NCBI GenBank assembly: GCA_014238625.1
Contig: JABAAS010000041.1
Span: forward strand, 1-9,592
Length of the DNA stretch: 9,592 bases
Origin: Alphaproteobacteria bacterium
Lineage (GTDB): Bacteria > Pseudomonadota > Alphaproteobacteria > JABAAW01
Direction of reading: 5' to 3'
The position numbers and the translations under genes were made by a program. The notes under the pieces were generated by a model. The model saw nothing but the letters and a program-made list of their open reading frames with translations. It was not told where the DNA came from and made no database searches. Each line of letters starts with the position of its first letter. Within the stretch, counting starts at the first letter, position 1. Positions 1-6,701 of this stretch are shown here, in pieces.

Positions 1-8
1 AATAAAGT

Positions 9-944
9 ATGAACTCCTTCCTTGTCGCTCATAAACGCGCATTACTCGCAACAACAGAAATATCTATCGGCGAAGACGCTAATCCTACTCCAGAGCAAAA
101 CGCAATACTAGTATCAGAGTTGGCAATAACTCCACTAATCGCCGAAGAAGCTCTCAGAGCTAAATCCCTAGCCTATTTTGCAAATGATGAAAGCATTCTC
201 GCAGGACTCCACGCAGAAGTAACCTTCGCAGTCGAATGCGCAGCTCTGGAGCCAGCATTGGCAAAATTAATTCGTGCCTGCGGATGCAAACAAACTAACC
301 TAGCGCAAGGTGCTGGAACCCTATTCAACCCATCATCCCAACAAGGCGAAACTCTATCCATATATATTTATATGGATAAAACAAAGCATGTCCTAACCGC
401 ATGCAAAGGAACTTTCTCTATACATTTCGAAGCTCAAGAATTTCCTCGTTTCATTTTTCAATTCCGCGGAAAATATATAAATCCGCAATCGCAATCTTTT
501 CCAGAAACTCGAACTCAAAATTTTATTCAACCCGAGCTACCAAGCGCGCAAACCTTAACTATATTTCGCCTAGGGGATATCGATTTAGGAGTAGAACGCT
601 TTCGATTCGAACTCAATAATAGCTTCCCCTACTCCGCTAGGCTAAACGAAGAGCAAATCGATATCGTCGGGCGTGAGCCAACTGGACAAATGACAATACG
701 AGACCCAGGAATAAAAAGCGAACTCGGAAGTGGAAATATATTCCAAAGCGCAGAAAATGCTCAAAAGCAATCCTTGCAAATAAAACTTGGAAAAGTAGCT
801 GGACATCTAATTGAATTTACTTTCCCGCAAGTGCAGATAAAACCTCCGCGCTACGATGCAAGCTACGGAATACAAAACCTCGAACTGCCACTCACCTTTT
901 TGCCTTTAACAGGCGATGATGAATTCTCAATAACGGTGAGCTAA
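9..944 (+). CDS. major tail tube protein (siphovirus type)
   Basis: This 311-residue protein is the probable subunit of the tail tube, which polymerises around the tape measure to form the DNA channel. The N-terminal half has the layout I know from tail tube proteins of proteobacterial prophages. A start of the TTEISIGEDANPTP type (about residues 15-28) is followed by a NAILVSELAITPL strand (31-43), a LAGLHAEVTFAVE strand (64-76) and an ACG motif in LIRACG (87-92). The rest is beta-rich with no membrane segment or signal peptide, as expected for a cytoplasmically assembled virion protein. An in-frame TAA at 3-5 shows that the ATG at 9 is not an internal start, although too little upstream sequence is present to judge a ribosome site. 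The stop overlaps the leader of the next gene, whose ATG lies one base downstream, so the two are probably translated together. The family call rests on remembered consensus and gene order, not on a search. Confidence 0.85.
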   Translation: MNSFLVAHKRALLATTEISIGEDANPTPEQNAILVSELAITPLIAEEALRAKSLAYFANDESILAGLHAEVTFAVECAALEPALAKLIRACGCKQTNLAQGAGTLFNPSSQQGETLSIYIYMDKTKHVLTACKGTFSIHFEAQEFPRFIFQFRGKYINPQSQSFPETRTQNFIQPELPSAQTLTIFRLGDIDLGVERFRFELNNSFPYSARLNEEQIDIVGREPTGQMTIRDPGIKSELGSGNIFQSAENAQKQSLQIKLGKVAGHLIEFTFPQVQIKPPRYDASYGIQNLELPLTFLPLTGDDEFSITVS

Positions 945-945
945 C

Positions 946-1266
946 ATGTTTCGATTAGAAGAAAATTTCACCTTTGAGAGAAAAATTAACCTCGCGTTAC
1001 CATCAGGCGAGCAGCAGGATTTCTTATGTTACTTTCGATTGCTCGACGAAGAGTGTTTCGCTCAACAGCTCGCAGATGAAAATGATCCCGATCGAGCAAT
1101 ACTAGAAAATGCCGTCGTCGGATGGAAGGGAATCGAAAATAACAGCGGAAAAAATTATAACTTCTCGCCGCAAAATCTACAAAGATTACTCGAATTGCCC
1201 TTCGTAAAAAGGGCTCTTACTCGTGCTTATGTAGAGGGAATTAAAGGAAGTTTGGAAAAAAATTGA
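946..1266 (+). CDS. tail assembly chaperone (short form, lambda G-like role)
   Basis: This 106-residue acidic protein matches the usual small tail assembly chaperone of this prophage type. It has an N-terminal beta strand segment (FTFERKINLALPSGE), a FRLLDEECF helix start near residue 31, a VGWKGIE motif near 57-63, and the typical ending FSPQNLQRLLELPFVKRAL near residues 70-89. Such chaperones bind the tape measure and recruit tube subunits, and are absent from the finished virion. A GGTGAG sequence at 935-940 gives a plausible ribosome site overlapping the end of the tube gene. The last sense codons are GAA AAA AAT, directly followed by TGA, and they form the slippery site described separately. 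The short form is made by normal termination, and a longer fusion with the next frame is predicted. Lambda G is larger, but about 100 residues is ordinary for this family. Confidence 0.85.
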   Translation: MFRLEENFTFERKINLALPSGEQQDFLCYFRLLDEECFAQQLADENDPDRAILENAVVGWKGIENNSGKNYNFSPQNLQRLLELPFVKRALTRAYVEGIKGSLEKN

Positions 1267-1299
1267 AGCGGGCGGTGCGAATCTTGCTCGCTCCGCCCG
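1257..1299 (+). promoter_or_regulatory. predicted programmed -1 ribosomal frameshift signal
   Basis: The heptamer A AAA AAT (1257-1263) lies in the correct zero frame (GAA AAA AAT) directly before the chaperone stop TGA (1264-1266). After a five-base spacer (TGAAG) there is a hairpin. The left arm CGGGCGG (1269-1275) pairs perfectly with CCGCCCG (1293-1299). A T-T mismatch follows, then GCGA (1277-1280) pairs with TCGC (1288-1291) around a seven-base loop. The hairpin is 23/31 G+C in a window of roughly 45%. Slipping one base back enters the frame of the DUF1799 gene and continues to 1712. Frameshifting between two tail chaperone reading frames is widely conserved in long-tailed phages. The alternative explanation is termination-reinitiation at the TTGA overlap. 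The heptamer alone would be weak evidence, because it also occurs elsewhere in the window without these other parts. Confidence 0.75.
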
Positions 1300-1712
1300 T
1301 AAATAATAAACCGCTAAAAGAATCTCTTCTAAAACTCGGAGCTAAACAAAAACAAATTGAAGCATGGCTAATAGCCGTAAATAATTCCAATAAAAATAAC
1401 TCCCTACCTTTAAATAATCATAGGCAAATCAAAAATTCCTCACAAAAAATATCGCAACAAGAAATGTTACAAAAAAATTACTCGCAAGACCTACCAATTC
1501 CACCAGATAACTGGGACGCCGTACGGCTATTTATACTGCTCGCAACGCAATGGCGGATAAATGATGTAAAGCCCATCGGTATCGATTATAGCGCGATCAA
1601 ACCTACTGCAGAGCTCGCACAAATAAAACTATCTCAATTAATCTTCGAAAAAATAAGATTCATGGAGCAAGAAACTCTGAAGATATTCTCAGAAATAACA
1701 ACAGCCTCGTAA
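1263..1712 (+). CDS. DUF1799 phage protein, likely expressed as chaperone fusion (GT-like)
   Basis: The frame opens with a TTG that overlaps the chaperone stop (TTGA) and encodes 149 residues. The C-terminal half carries the DUF1799 pattern: PPDNWDAVRLFILLATQWR (80-98), then GIDYSAI (106-112), and a final helix EKIRFMEQETLKIF. The middle (about 38-75) is an Asn/Gln/Lys/Ser-rich linker of low complexity. DUF1799 proteins are small tail-operon proteins encoded between the chaperone and the tape measure. Their position corresponds to the T part of lambda GT, although their biochemical role is not established to my knowledge. The start is poor: TTG with an AAGGAAG sequence about 12 bases upstream. 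I therefore infer that the main product may be a 255-residue fusion made by -1 frameshifting, in which the TTG is read as leucine. A separate 149-residue protein remains possible. Confidence 0.8.
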   Translation: MKRAVRILLAPPVNNKPLKESLLKLGAKQKQIEAWLIAVNNSNKNNSLPLNNHRQIKNSSQKISQQEMLQKNYSQDLPIPPDNWDAVRLFILLATQWRINDVKPIGIDYSAIKPTAELAQIKLSQLIFEKIRFMEQETLKIFSEITTAS

Positions 1713-1716
1713 GGAG
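1711..1716 (+). promoter_or_regulatory. Shine-Dalgarno site for the tape measure gene
   Basis: AAGGAG lies six bases before the ATG at 1723 and overlaps the TAA stop of the DUF1799 frame. It is one of the strongest ribosome sites in the window and fixes this start. Confidence 0.75.
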
Positions 1717-1722
1717 AATAAT

Positions 1723-2400
1723 ATGCCGAATTTTCGTATCGCTAATCGTGAAATCGCTGAGACTAATAAACAGCTGCAAGAAAGCGCAAATGCAATCGCC
1801 GAACTGCGACAACCACTTAGTCAAGCTGCTCGTGAAAGTGATAAGCATCGAAGAGCTATAGAAAAACAAAGCTACGCTCAAAAAACCGCAAGCTCAAGCA
1901 TAAACTCTTTGGAAAAATCCCTCTTCTCGCTCGCAGCCGGTAGCAAAACTGCTAGCCAATCCGTCGCATCCTTCGGGAAAAGCTTCCTAAGCGGACTACT
2001 AAAACAAACCCTTAAAACATCCATAACTAATCCTCTAAAACAACTCTTCTCTCTCGCTCACAGCGGCGGAATCGTCGGAGAAAGTCGAAGAGCAATGTCC
2101 ATAAACTCACCTCTACCAACATACCACTCCGGCGGTATAGCAGGATTGCGACCAGACGAAGTCCCACTAATCGCAAAGCGCGGAGAAGAAATTATAACCC
2201 AAAACGATCCTCGACATAGAGCAAACTCAGCTCCTCCCATCGCCGTGCAGGTAACCGTCAACACTAGCGAAAGCGAGTATAGCGATAGGCACGAACAAAA
2301 TAACGCTATCGCTCTCGCCGTAAAGCAAGGCGCTATCGCAGCTATACAACAGCAAGCCGCTAGAGGCGGAAGTTTCGCTCGTAGCGTCGGAAGACGATAA
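1723..2400 (+). CDS. short tail tape measure protein
   Basis: This 225-residue protein is a miniature tape measure protein. Residues about 5-60 form a charged, Gln/Ala/Glu-rich segment likely to be coiled coil. Residues 60-112 (FSLAAGSKTASQSVASFGKS onward to NPLKQLFSLA) resemble the conserved end region of lambda-type tape measures and of the Rhodobacter GTA tape measure. Two HSGGI motifs follow (113-117 and 135-139). The second leads into GLRPDEVPLIAKRGEEII (141-158), a characteristic C-terminal signature of this family. The tail end, QQQAARGGSFARSVGRR, is basic. The long helical repeats and membrane-spanning hydrophobic stretches of large tape measures are missing. Since tail length scales with tape measure length at about 0.15 nm per residue, a tail of roughly 35 nm is inferred. 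It could instead be an internal-deletion remnant, but the intact frame, strong ribosome site and neighbours favour function. Confidence 0.8.
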   Translation: MPNFRIANREIAETNKQLQESANAIAELRQPLSQAARESDKHRRAIEKQSYAQKTASSSINSLEKSLFSLAAGSKTASQSVASFGKSFLSGLLKQTLKTSITNPLKQLFSLAHSGGIVGESRRAMSINSPLPTYHSGGIAGLRPDEVPLIAKRGEEIITQNDPRHRANSAPPIAVQVTVNTSESEYSDRHEQNNAIALAVKQGAIAAIQQQAARGGSFARSVGRR

Positions 2401-2416
2401 AAAACTCTAGACAAAC

Positions 2417-2432
2417 TTTAGAAAATTCTAAA
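2417..2432 (+). repeat. AT-rich inverted repeat between tape measure and distal tail genes
   Basis: TTTAGAA (2417-2423) and TTCTAAA (2426-2432) are perfectly complementary around two bases; in practice this is about a six-pair stem with a four-base loop. It lies in the longest non-coding gap of the window (2401-2451), just upstream of the AGGAG (2440-2444) of the next gene. It has no T tract and few G-C pairs, so it is not a convincing terminator. A mild effect on translation or messenger stability is possible, and chance in AT-rich sequence is also likely. Confidence 0.35.
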
Positions 2433-2451
2433 AGACACTAGGAGAAAAAAA

Positions 2452-3135
2452 ATGGTAAGCTCAAATACCAGCACAGATGGACCAGATAGCTCCGTAATAT
2501 CATTCCCCGATAGCCTGCCCGCTCCAGAGGCAGAGCGCTGGTGGCTCGAACATAAAACTCAGATATTTACCTCACCAGTATCTGGACAAGAGCAAAGACT
2601 CGCATTGCAAGGAGCTAGGTGGCGCGCTGAAATCGTCTTCCCCAATCTCAAAGAAAACGAAGCCAGAGCCCTGCTCGTCTTCGTAGCTCAACTGCAAGGC
2701 GCAAAAGGAACATTCCTATACTCGCCAGCTCATAACCGTAGCGCAAGATGGGCCAGCCAAACGCCAGTCGTCGCAAGTCCTCCTACAACCGAAAACTCTC
2801 AACAAACCGCCGCAACAAAACTATACATCAACCTCGCTACAACTAGTACAGAGCATCGTATCAAAGCTGGTGATTATTTCACTATACGCTCCGAGCTCGG
2901 CGAGCGTGCGCTACATATCGTGACAAAATCTTGGCAGCCGCCGTCGCAAGGCGCGCAATTCGCAGACATACATATATCTCCTCCTTTGCGATTCCAACCC
3001 ATCGTCGACTCAGAAATCGAACTCCTTAAGCCAAAAGCAACTATGCGATTGCTAAACGATAGTCAAGCTCGAATGTTATGGCGCAGAGGCTTGATCGTCG
3101 ACGGGCTAACCTTAGCTTTAAGCGAAGTACTATAA
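2452..3135 (+). CDS. distal-tail-like tip protein
   Basis: This 227-residue protein fits the distal tail family found between the tape measure and the hub in proteobacterial siphoviruses. These proteins join the last tube ring to the tip. Recognisable features are FTSPVSGQEQRLALQGARW (39-57), where a strand-rich region describes the altered coordinate frame, then a segment ending LQGAKGTFLYSP (81-92), which matches the family's LNG-x-x-GTFLL pattern. An IKAGDYFTI motif (137-145) is followed by strands with HISPPLR (174-180). There is no signal peptide. AGGAG at 2440-2444 lies seven bases before the ATG. The N-terminal 25 residues are Ser/Asp-rich and look like an extension. Its position matches RcGTA g12 and lambda M, although I do not claim direct sequence homology to either. 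The structural assignment is by remembered consensus and order. Confidence 0.72.
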   Translation: MVSSNTSTDGPDSSVISFPDSLPAPEAERWWLEHKTQIFTSPVSGQEQRLALQGARWRAEIVFPNLKENEARALLVFVAQLQGAKGTFLYSPAHNRSARWASQTPVVASPPTTENSQQTAATKLYINLATTSTEHRIKAGDYFTIRSELGERALHIVTKSWQPPSQGAQFADIHISPPLRFQPIVDSEIELLKPKATMRLLNDSQARMLWRRGLIVDGLTLALSEVL

Positions 3136-3152
3136 ATATTAATATTACAAAA

Positions 3153-3158
3153 TATAAT
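3153..3158 (+). promoter_or_regulatory. possible -10 box directly before the hub gene
   Basis: A perfect TATAAT lies five bases before the ATG at 3164, inside a 28-base AT-only-looking gap (3136-3163) that contains no Shine-Dalgarno sequence. If real, transcription would begin at or beside the ATG and give a leaderless message. I see no -35 element at the usual distance, and such hexamers are common by chance in AT-rich DNA. Confidence 0.2.
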
Positions 3159-3163
3159 TAATT

Positions 3164-3736
3164 ATGACGCGTCCCATTAACGCAAAAACAAAAAATGCCG
3201 CAAGCGCACGCGAAGTCGCAGGTGTTGCTCATTTGTTCCAAGCAAAATTAGATTTGCAAAATCTACGCATAACTAACGCTCCTCGTAATATAACTATCTC
3301 TAATAACGAAAATGAAGAAATAACTTTTACCAGCGTCGGCTCATTAGGAAACGTCTCCGCAGTCGAAGAAGGGGCAGAGCTACAAGCATATAGCATCGCC
3401 GTAACACTCGCCGGAATAAATAAAGAACTGCTCGCAATTGCATTGCAGCAACATTACCAAGGGCGAGCCGCAAAATTATGGCTCGCTCTGCTCGATAAAA
3501 ATAGCTTAATAATCGGCGAGCCAATACTCCTATTCGCCGGAAGAATCGATGCCATGCAGTGGAATGCGGGTGAAAATGCGCAAATTATATTGAATATACA
3601 AAATCCACTCGCAGATTGGGAAAGACCTAAACTAAGTAGATATACAAATAGCGAACAGCAAAAATTATTTCCTAATGATAAATTTTTTGAATTCCTAAAT
3701 AGCCTTGCCGAAAAACCAATCTTCTGGGGTAGCTGA
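3164..3736 (+). CDS. tail hub/baseplate-like protein
   Basis: This 190-residue protein belongs to a conserved tail-tip family encoded between the distal tail and DUF6950 genes in proteobacterial prophages. Recognisable blocks are LFQAKLDLQNLRITNAPRNI (24-43), the VEEGAELQAYSIAVTLAGI block (67-85), QHYQGRAAKLWLALLD (96-111), LLFAGRIDAMQW (122-133) and the very typical end block, PLADWERPKLSRYT (148-161) and SEQQKLFPNDKFFEF (163-177), closing with an aromatic FWG. The family is expected to sit in the closed tip between the distal tail ring and the J-like protein; this is by position, equivalent to RcGTA g13. It shows no cysteines and no membrane segment. The ATG at 3164 is the only methionine near the conserved N-terminus, yet no Shine-Dalgarno sequence precedes it, which is unusual beside its neighbours. 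Its stop TGA is one base from the next ATG. Confidence 0.72.
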   Translation: MTRPINAKTKNAASAREVAGVAHLFQAKLDLQNLRITNAPRNITISNNENEEITFTSVGSLGNVSAVEEGAELQAYSIAVTLAGINKELLAIALQQHYQGRAAKLWLALLDKNSLIIGEPILLFAGRIDAMQWNAGENAQIILNIQNPLADWERPKLSRYTNSEQQKLFPNDKFFEFLNSLAEKPIFWGS

Positions 3737-3737
3737 T

Positions 3738-4175
3738 ATGCGATACAAAGACTGCTACCAGAGGCTACATAATTTATGGCTAAGTAAAAGTAATGAACCA
3801 TTTAAATGGGGAAAACACGATTGTGTAGCCCTCGCCCTACAAGCAATTGAAACTATAACCGATAAAAAATATCCATTTCGTGAAAAATATATGCGATATA
3901 ACTCCTTCAAAACTGCGTGTAGATTACTCGGGGAAAAAACTCTACAGCAACAACTTGTAGTAGCTCTAAAGCCGTTCTTCGACGAAGTAGTAGATCGGCG
4001 TAACTTGCAAACCGGTGATCTCGTTTTATTGAAAAGTAAATACTCTGAAAAATGGAACGCCTTAGCAATAGTCGATCTATGTCCTTCTGGATTCATACTA
4101 CCCTCAAAACCTTGCGGGATAACTCGTATCGAACGCAAAAACGCAATCATAACAAAAGCCTGGCACATTGCCTGA
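3738..4175 (+). CDS. DUF6950 (NlpC/P60-like) tail tip protein
   Basis: This 145-residue protein starts at the ATG at 3738. A frame extension to a TTG at 3705 exists but would overlap the hub gene by 32 bases, and the family pattern begins just after the later start. The key motif is FKWGKHDCVALALQAIE (22-38), with Cys29 in the place of the catalytic cysteine of NlpC/P60-type peptidases. A FREKY motif (47-51), LQTGDLVLL (90-98) and a closing AWHIA complete the DUF6950 pattern. Proteins at this position may cleave peptidoglycan during entry or act only structurally. A clear catalytic histidine is not obvious after the GD motif, so enzymatic activity is uncertain. GGGG at 3726-3729 and the adjacent TGA suggest translational coupling with the hub gene. 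The position corresponds to RcGTA g14 and lambda K. Confidence 0.75.
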   Translation: MRYKDCYQRLHNLWLSKSNEPFKWGKHDCVALALQAIETITDKKYPFREKYMRYNSFKTACRLLGEKTLQQQLVVALKPFFDEVVDRRNLQTGDLVLLKSKYSEKWNALAIVDLCPSGFILPSKPCGITRIERKNAIITKAWHIA

Positions 4176-4179
4176 GGAG
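4175..4179 (+). promoter_or_regulatory. Shine-Dalgarno site for the tail tip gene
   Basis: AGGAG follows directly on the TGA stop of the DUF6950 gene and stands eight bases before the ATG at 4188, fixing that start. Confidence 0.7.
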
Positions 4180-4187
4180 CTTAAATA

Positions 4188-6668
4188 ATGCCTGCAGCTC
4201 TTATACCCGCAGCTATTAGCATACCTACAAGTATAATCGGAGGAGCCGGGGTTGCAACAGCTCTCGCATATGGTGGAATTAATGCAATACTCTCGCTTGC
4301 TCTATCACCCTCCTCACGCAAAAATTATAGCTCCCAAAAACCTCAATTACAAAAAACACGCAAGCATATACTCAGATCTAGCGAAGCTCCACGCGAAATA
4401 GTATATGGGCGAGTGAGAAAGTCGGGGCTGTTGACTTTCGCTTATTCAACAGGGCGAGCAGGAAAGCTACATCTAATCATAACTCTCGCAGCACACGAAA
4501 TAGACGGAATCGAAAACCTATGGATCGGAGACGAATATAGCTCGCTCGAAAAGTATCAAAATAATGTCGAATATTATCTACATAACGGTACAGAGCAACA
4601 AAACGCAGATCAAAAATTGCTCGATAGAGCTCCTGCCTGGACAGAGCAGCATAAAGGAAATAGTATAGCTTATCTTCATGTAATTCTAAACTGGAATGAA
4701 AATCTCTGGAACCTCGGACTGCCAGATATAAGTGCTACAATACGCGGGAGAAAACTATACGACCCGAGAATAGCAGCAGAAAACTCTATACATCCTAGCA
4801 GTGAAAGCAACGCTCGAGTGTTTAGCGATAACCCAGCTCTCTGCATACTCGATTATCTCATCAGCGAGCAGGGACTCGCTTGCGAGCCTGACGAGATCCA
4901 TTGGCAGAGTTTCATCGACGCTGCAAATCTATGCGAGCAAAAGGTCGAGGGCGAGAATAGATACCGATGCAATGGAGTAGTAATACTCGATCAAACCCCG
5001 ATCGAGATCGTCGAGCAACTCTTGACAAGCTGCGCAGGCGTGCTCGTATATACACAGGGAAAATATAAAATCTTCGCCGCTGCTCCTAGGAGCTCCAGCG
5101 CACATCTAAACGAATCTAACTTGCGGGCTAACCCTCAAGGAATACCAAGACCAGAAAGAGCTAATCTAGTTAATACTCTTAGAGCTACATACAATGACGA
5201 AAGTGCAAATTGGCAACCTAGCGATATAACTCCCATAACTAACTCAACATACTTGCTAAACGACGGCGGTAAAGAATTAACATATAATCTCGAACTACCA
5301 TACACAACATCAAGAGCTCACGCAGAAAGGCTCGCTCGTCTAACTTTCGAGATAGTCAGGCCAGGCGCTCGGATAAGATTTCCCGCAACACTCGCCGCAA
5401 TCGGAATCGACGTATGGGATGTCGTAACCGTGTCTCTCCCACAAGTCGGATATGAAAATAAGCTCTTTCGAGTGTTATCTTGGAGGATGAGCGAAGATTT
5501 TGGGATAGACCTAGAGCTGCAAGAATACGATCCCATAGCATATAAAGACTATCCTGCTAGCGAAGAACGAGTGCAGCCTATACAAACAAATCTGTTACCT
5601 CCTCCATTTTTCAATAATGTAGATTTTAACCTAAATATCAAAACAATTGCCGAAATAATTACAGAACAGAGCGACGACGGAGCTCTGCAAGCTAAACTAG
5701 TAGTAAGCTGGAGGATACCATCGCGATTGATTCAAAGCATTAGTCTACAATGGCGCGAGCATAACCAAGATGAAAAAAATTGGTCCGGTATAAATCTGCC
5801 TCCTCAAACAACTCAATATCAAATACCTCAAGCGCAACCTCTAAAAAAATATGACTTCCGATTGCGTATGGTCAACAGCATTGGAATAGTTAGCAACTGG
5901 CAACAAAAAAATGCTTACTTCTTCGCTAGAAAATTCAATCCCCCTCTGCCTCCAAGACAATTTAAAGTAAAACAACAAAGCGGTCGAGTATATACATCTT
6001 GGGAAGTCGGCGGTGCTCTATACCTGCACGGAGCCGTCGAAATAAGATATCTAAATACCTCTCATGACCCAAAATGGGAGGATATGGAAAAAGCTCACCT
6101 AATACCCATACGAAGAAGATATGATTTCTCATTACAAACTCCAGCTCAAGGCAGATACGTCTTCGCTATCAAAAGCTATAACCAACTCGGCATACCTTCT
6201 GAATTCGCAGCTAGAGCATATCTATTACTAGAAGCTACTGAAATAAATACATTGCCTCGTGATGAAGCAGCCATAAACTGGCCAGGCGTAGATAATCTCA
6301 TCGCCTTTCAAGACCAGAGAAACGCTCTCGTTCCAAGTTCCAACGGTACATGGCGCGATATAAGTCAAAAGTGGAACGAATTACCAGAGGCTTGGAATAA
6401 AATACTACCCATAAAAGAAAAAATTACATACCTAACTCCAGTAATAGATTTAGGAATAATTAAAACATTCTTGCCAACATACAGAATAACCGCTCAAGGA
6501 CAATTCAGTATAACCTGGAGATACTCAAATACTCTACCATGCGAAGGGGAATTCAGCGAAATACCAGACACCGAAATCGAAACTAAATTCCTTCAATTCA
6601 AAGTACAAGTACAAGGCGCTGACAAAATTACACCTAAATTAATCGAAATGGTAATCGACGAACAATAA
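4188..6668 (+). CDS. J-like tail tip / host specificity protein
   Basis: This 826-residue protein is the central tail tip protein, which closes the tube and contacts the host surface. Residues 1-40 are Ala/Ile/Gly-rich and hydrophobic, as is usual for the N-terminus of this family. Next comes SSEAPREIVYGRVRKSG (64-80), the classic SDAPR-YG-R-G block, and then LHLIITLAAHEIDGIENLWI (94-113). Residues about 210-460 form the Phage-tail_3-like hub region, with ILDYLISEQG (220-229), QTPIEIVEQLL (269-279), a DVWDVVTVSLP segment (408-418) and the LELQEYDP end block (442-449). Two fibronectin-III-like beta domains follow at about 503-580 and 585-680. The C-terminal part (about 690-826) includes a YLTPVIDLG motif (748-756) seen in phage tip proteins. 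Lambda J is longer, so host-binding domains may be fewer here or shared with the next gene. The receptor cannot be predicted. Confidence 0.88.
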   Translation: MPAALIPAAISIPTSIIGGAGVATALAYGGINAILSLALSPSSRKNYSSQKPQLQKTRKHILRSSEAPREIVYGRVRKSGLLTFAYSTGRAGKLHLIITLAAHEIDGIENLWIGDEYSSLEKYQNNVEYYLHNGTEQQNADQKLLDRAPAWTEQHKGNSIAYLHVILNWNENLWNLGLPDISATIRGRKLYDPRIAAENSIHPSSESNARVFSDNPALCILDYLISEQGLACEPDEIHWQSFIDAANLCEQKVEGENRYRCNGVVILDQTPIEIVEQLLTSCAGVLVYTQGKYKIFAAAPRSSSAHLNESNLRANPQGIPRPERANLVNTLRATYNDESANWQPSDITPITNSTYLLNDGGKELTYNLELPYTTSRAHAERLARLTFEIVRPGARIRFPATLAAIGIDVWDVVTVSLPQVGYENKLFRVLSWRMSEDFGIDLELQEYDPIAYKDYPASEERVQPIQTNLLPPPFFNNVDFNLNIKTIAEIITEQSDDGALQAKLVVSWRIPSRLIQSISLQWREHNQDEKNWSGINLPPQTTQYQIPQAQPLKKYDFRLRMVNSIGIVSNWQQKNAYFFARKFNPPLPPRQFKVKQQSGRVYTSWEVGGALYLHGAVEIRYLNTSHDPKWEDMEKAHLIPIRRRYDFSLQTPAQGRYVFAIKSYNQLGIPSEFAARAYLLLEATEINTLPRDEAAINWPGVDNLIAFQDQRNALVPSSNGTWRDISQKWNELPEAWNKILPIKEKITYLTPVIDLGIIKTFLPTYRITAQGQFSITWRYSNTLPCEGEFSEIPDTEIETKFLQFKVQVQGADKITPKLIEMVIDEQ

Positions 6669-6701
6669 ATATAAAACAAAATAACAACTAAAGAGGAAAA
6701 T

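Noticed and set aside
1472..1478. Second A AAA AAT heptamer in frame within the DUF1799 gene
   Set aside because: No stop codon, no strong hairpin and no conserved alternative frame follow. It shows that the heptamer alone is common in this A-rich sequence.
2058..2414. 118-residue open frame on the - strand
   Set aside because: Antisense to the tape measure C-terminus; Cys/Leu/Ser-rich low-quality translation with no family pattern.
2417..2432. Transcription terminator after the tape measure gene
   Set aside because: The stem is AT-rich and short and lacks a following T tract, and the operon clearly continues.
3705..3737. Upstream TTG start for the DUF6950 gene
   Set aside because: It would overlap the conserved end of the hub gene and has no ribosome site, and the ATG at 3738 directly precedes the family pattern.
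3755..4168. 137-residue open frame on the - strand
   Set aside because: Lies entirely antisense to the DUF6950 gene, with no recognisable domain or ribosome site; a shadow frame.
5774..5780. A AAA AAT heptamer in frame in the tail tip gene
   Set aside because: A -1 shift would end after roughly two dozen codons at a TGA and cut off the conserved fibronectin-like region; no hairpin is visible downstream.
5906..5912. Further A AAA AAT heptamer in frame in the tail tip gene
   Set aside because: Same reasons: no structured stimulator seen and no conserved alternative product.
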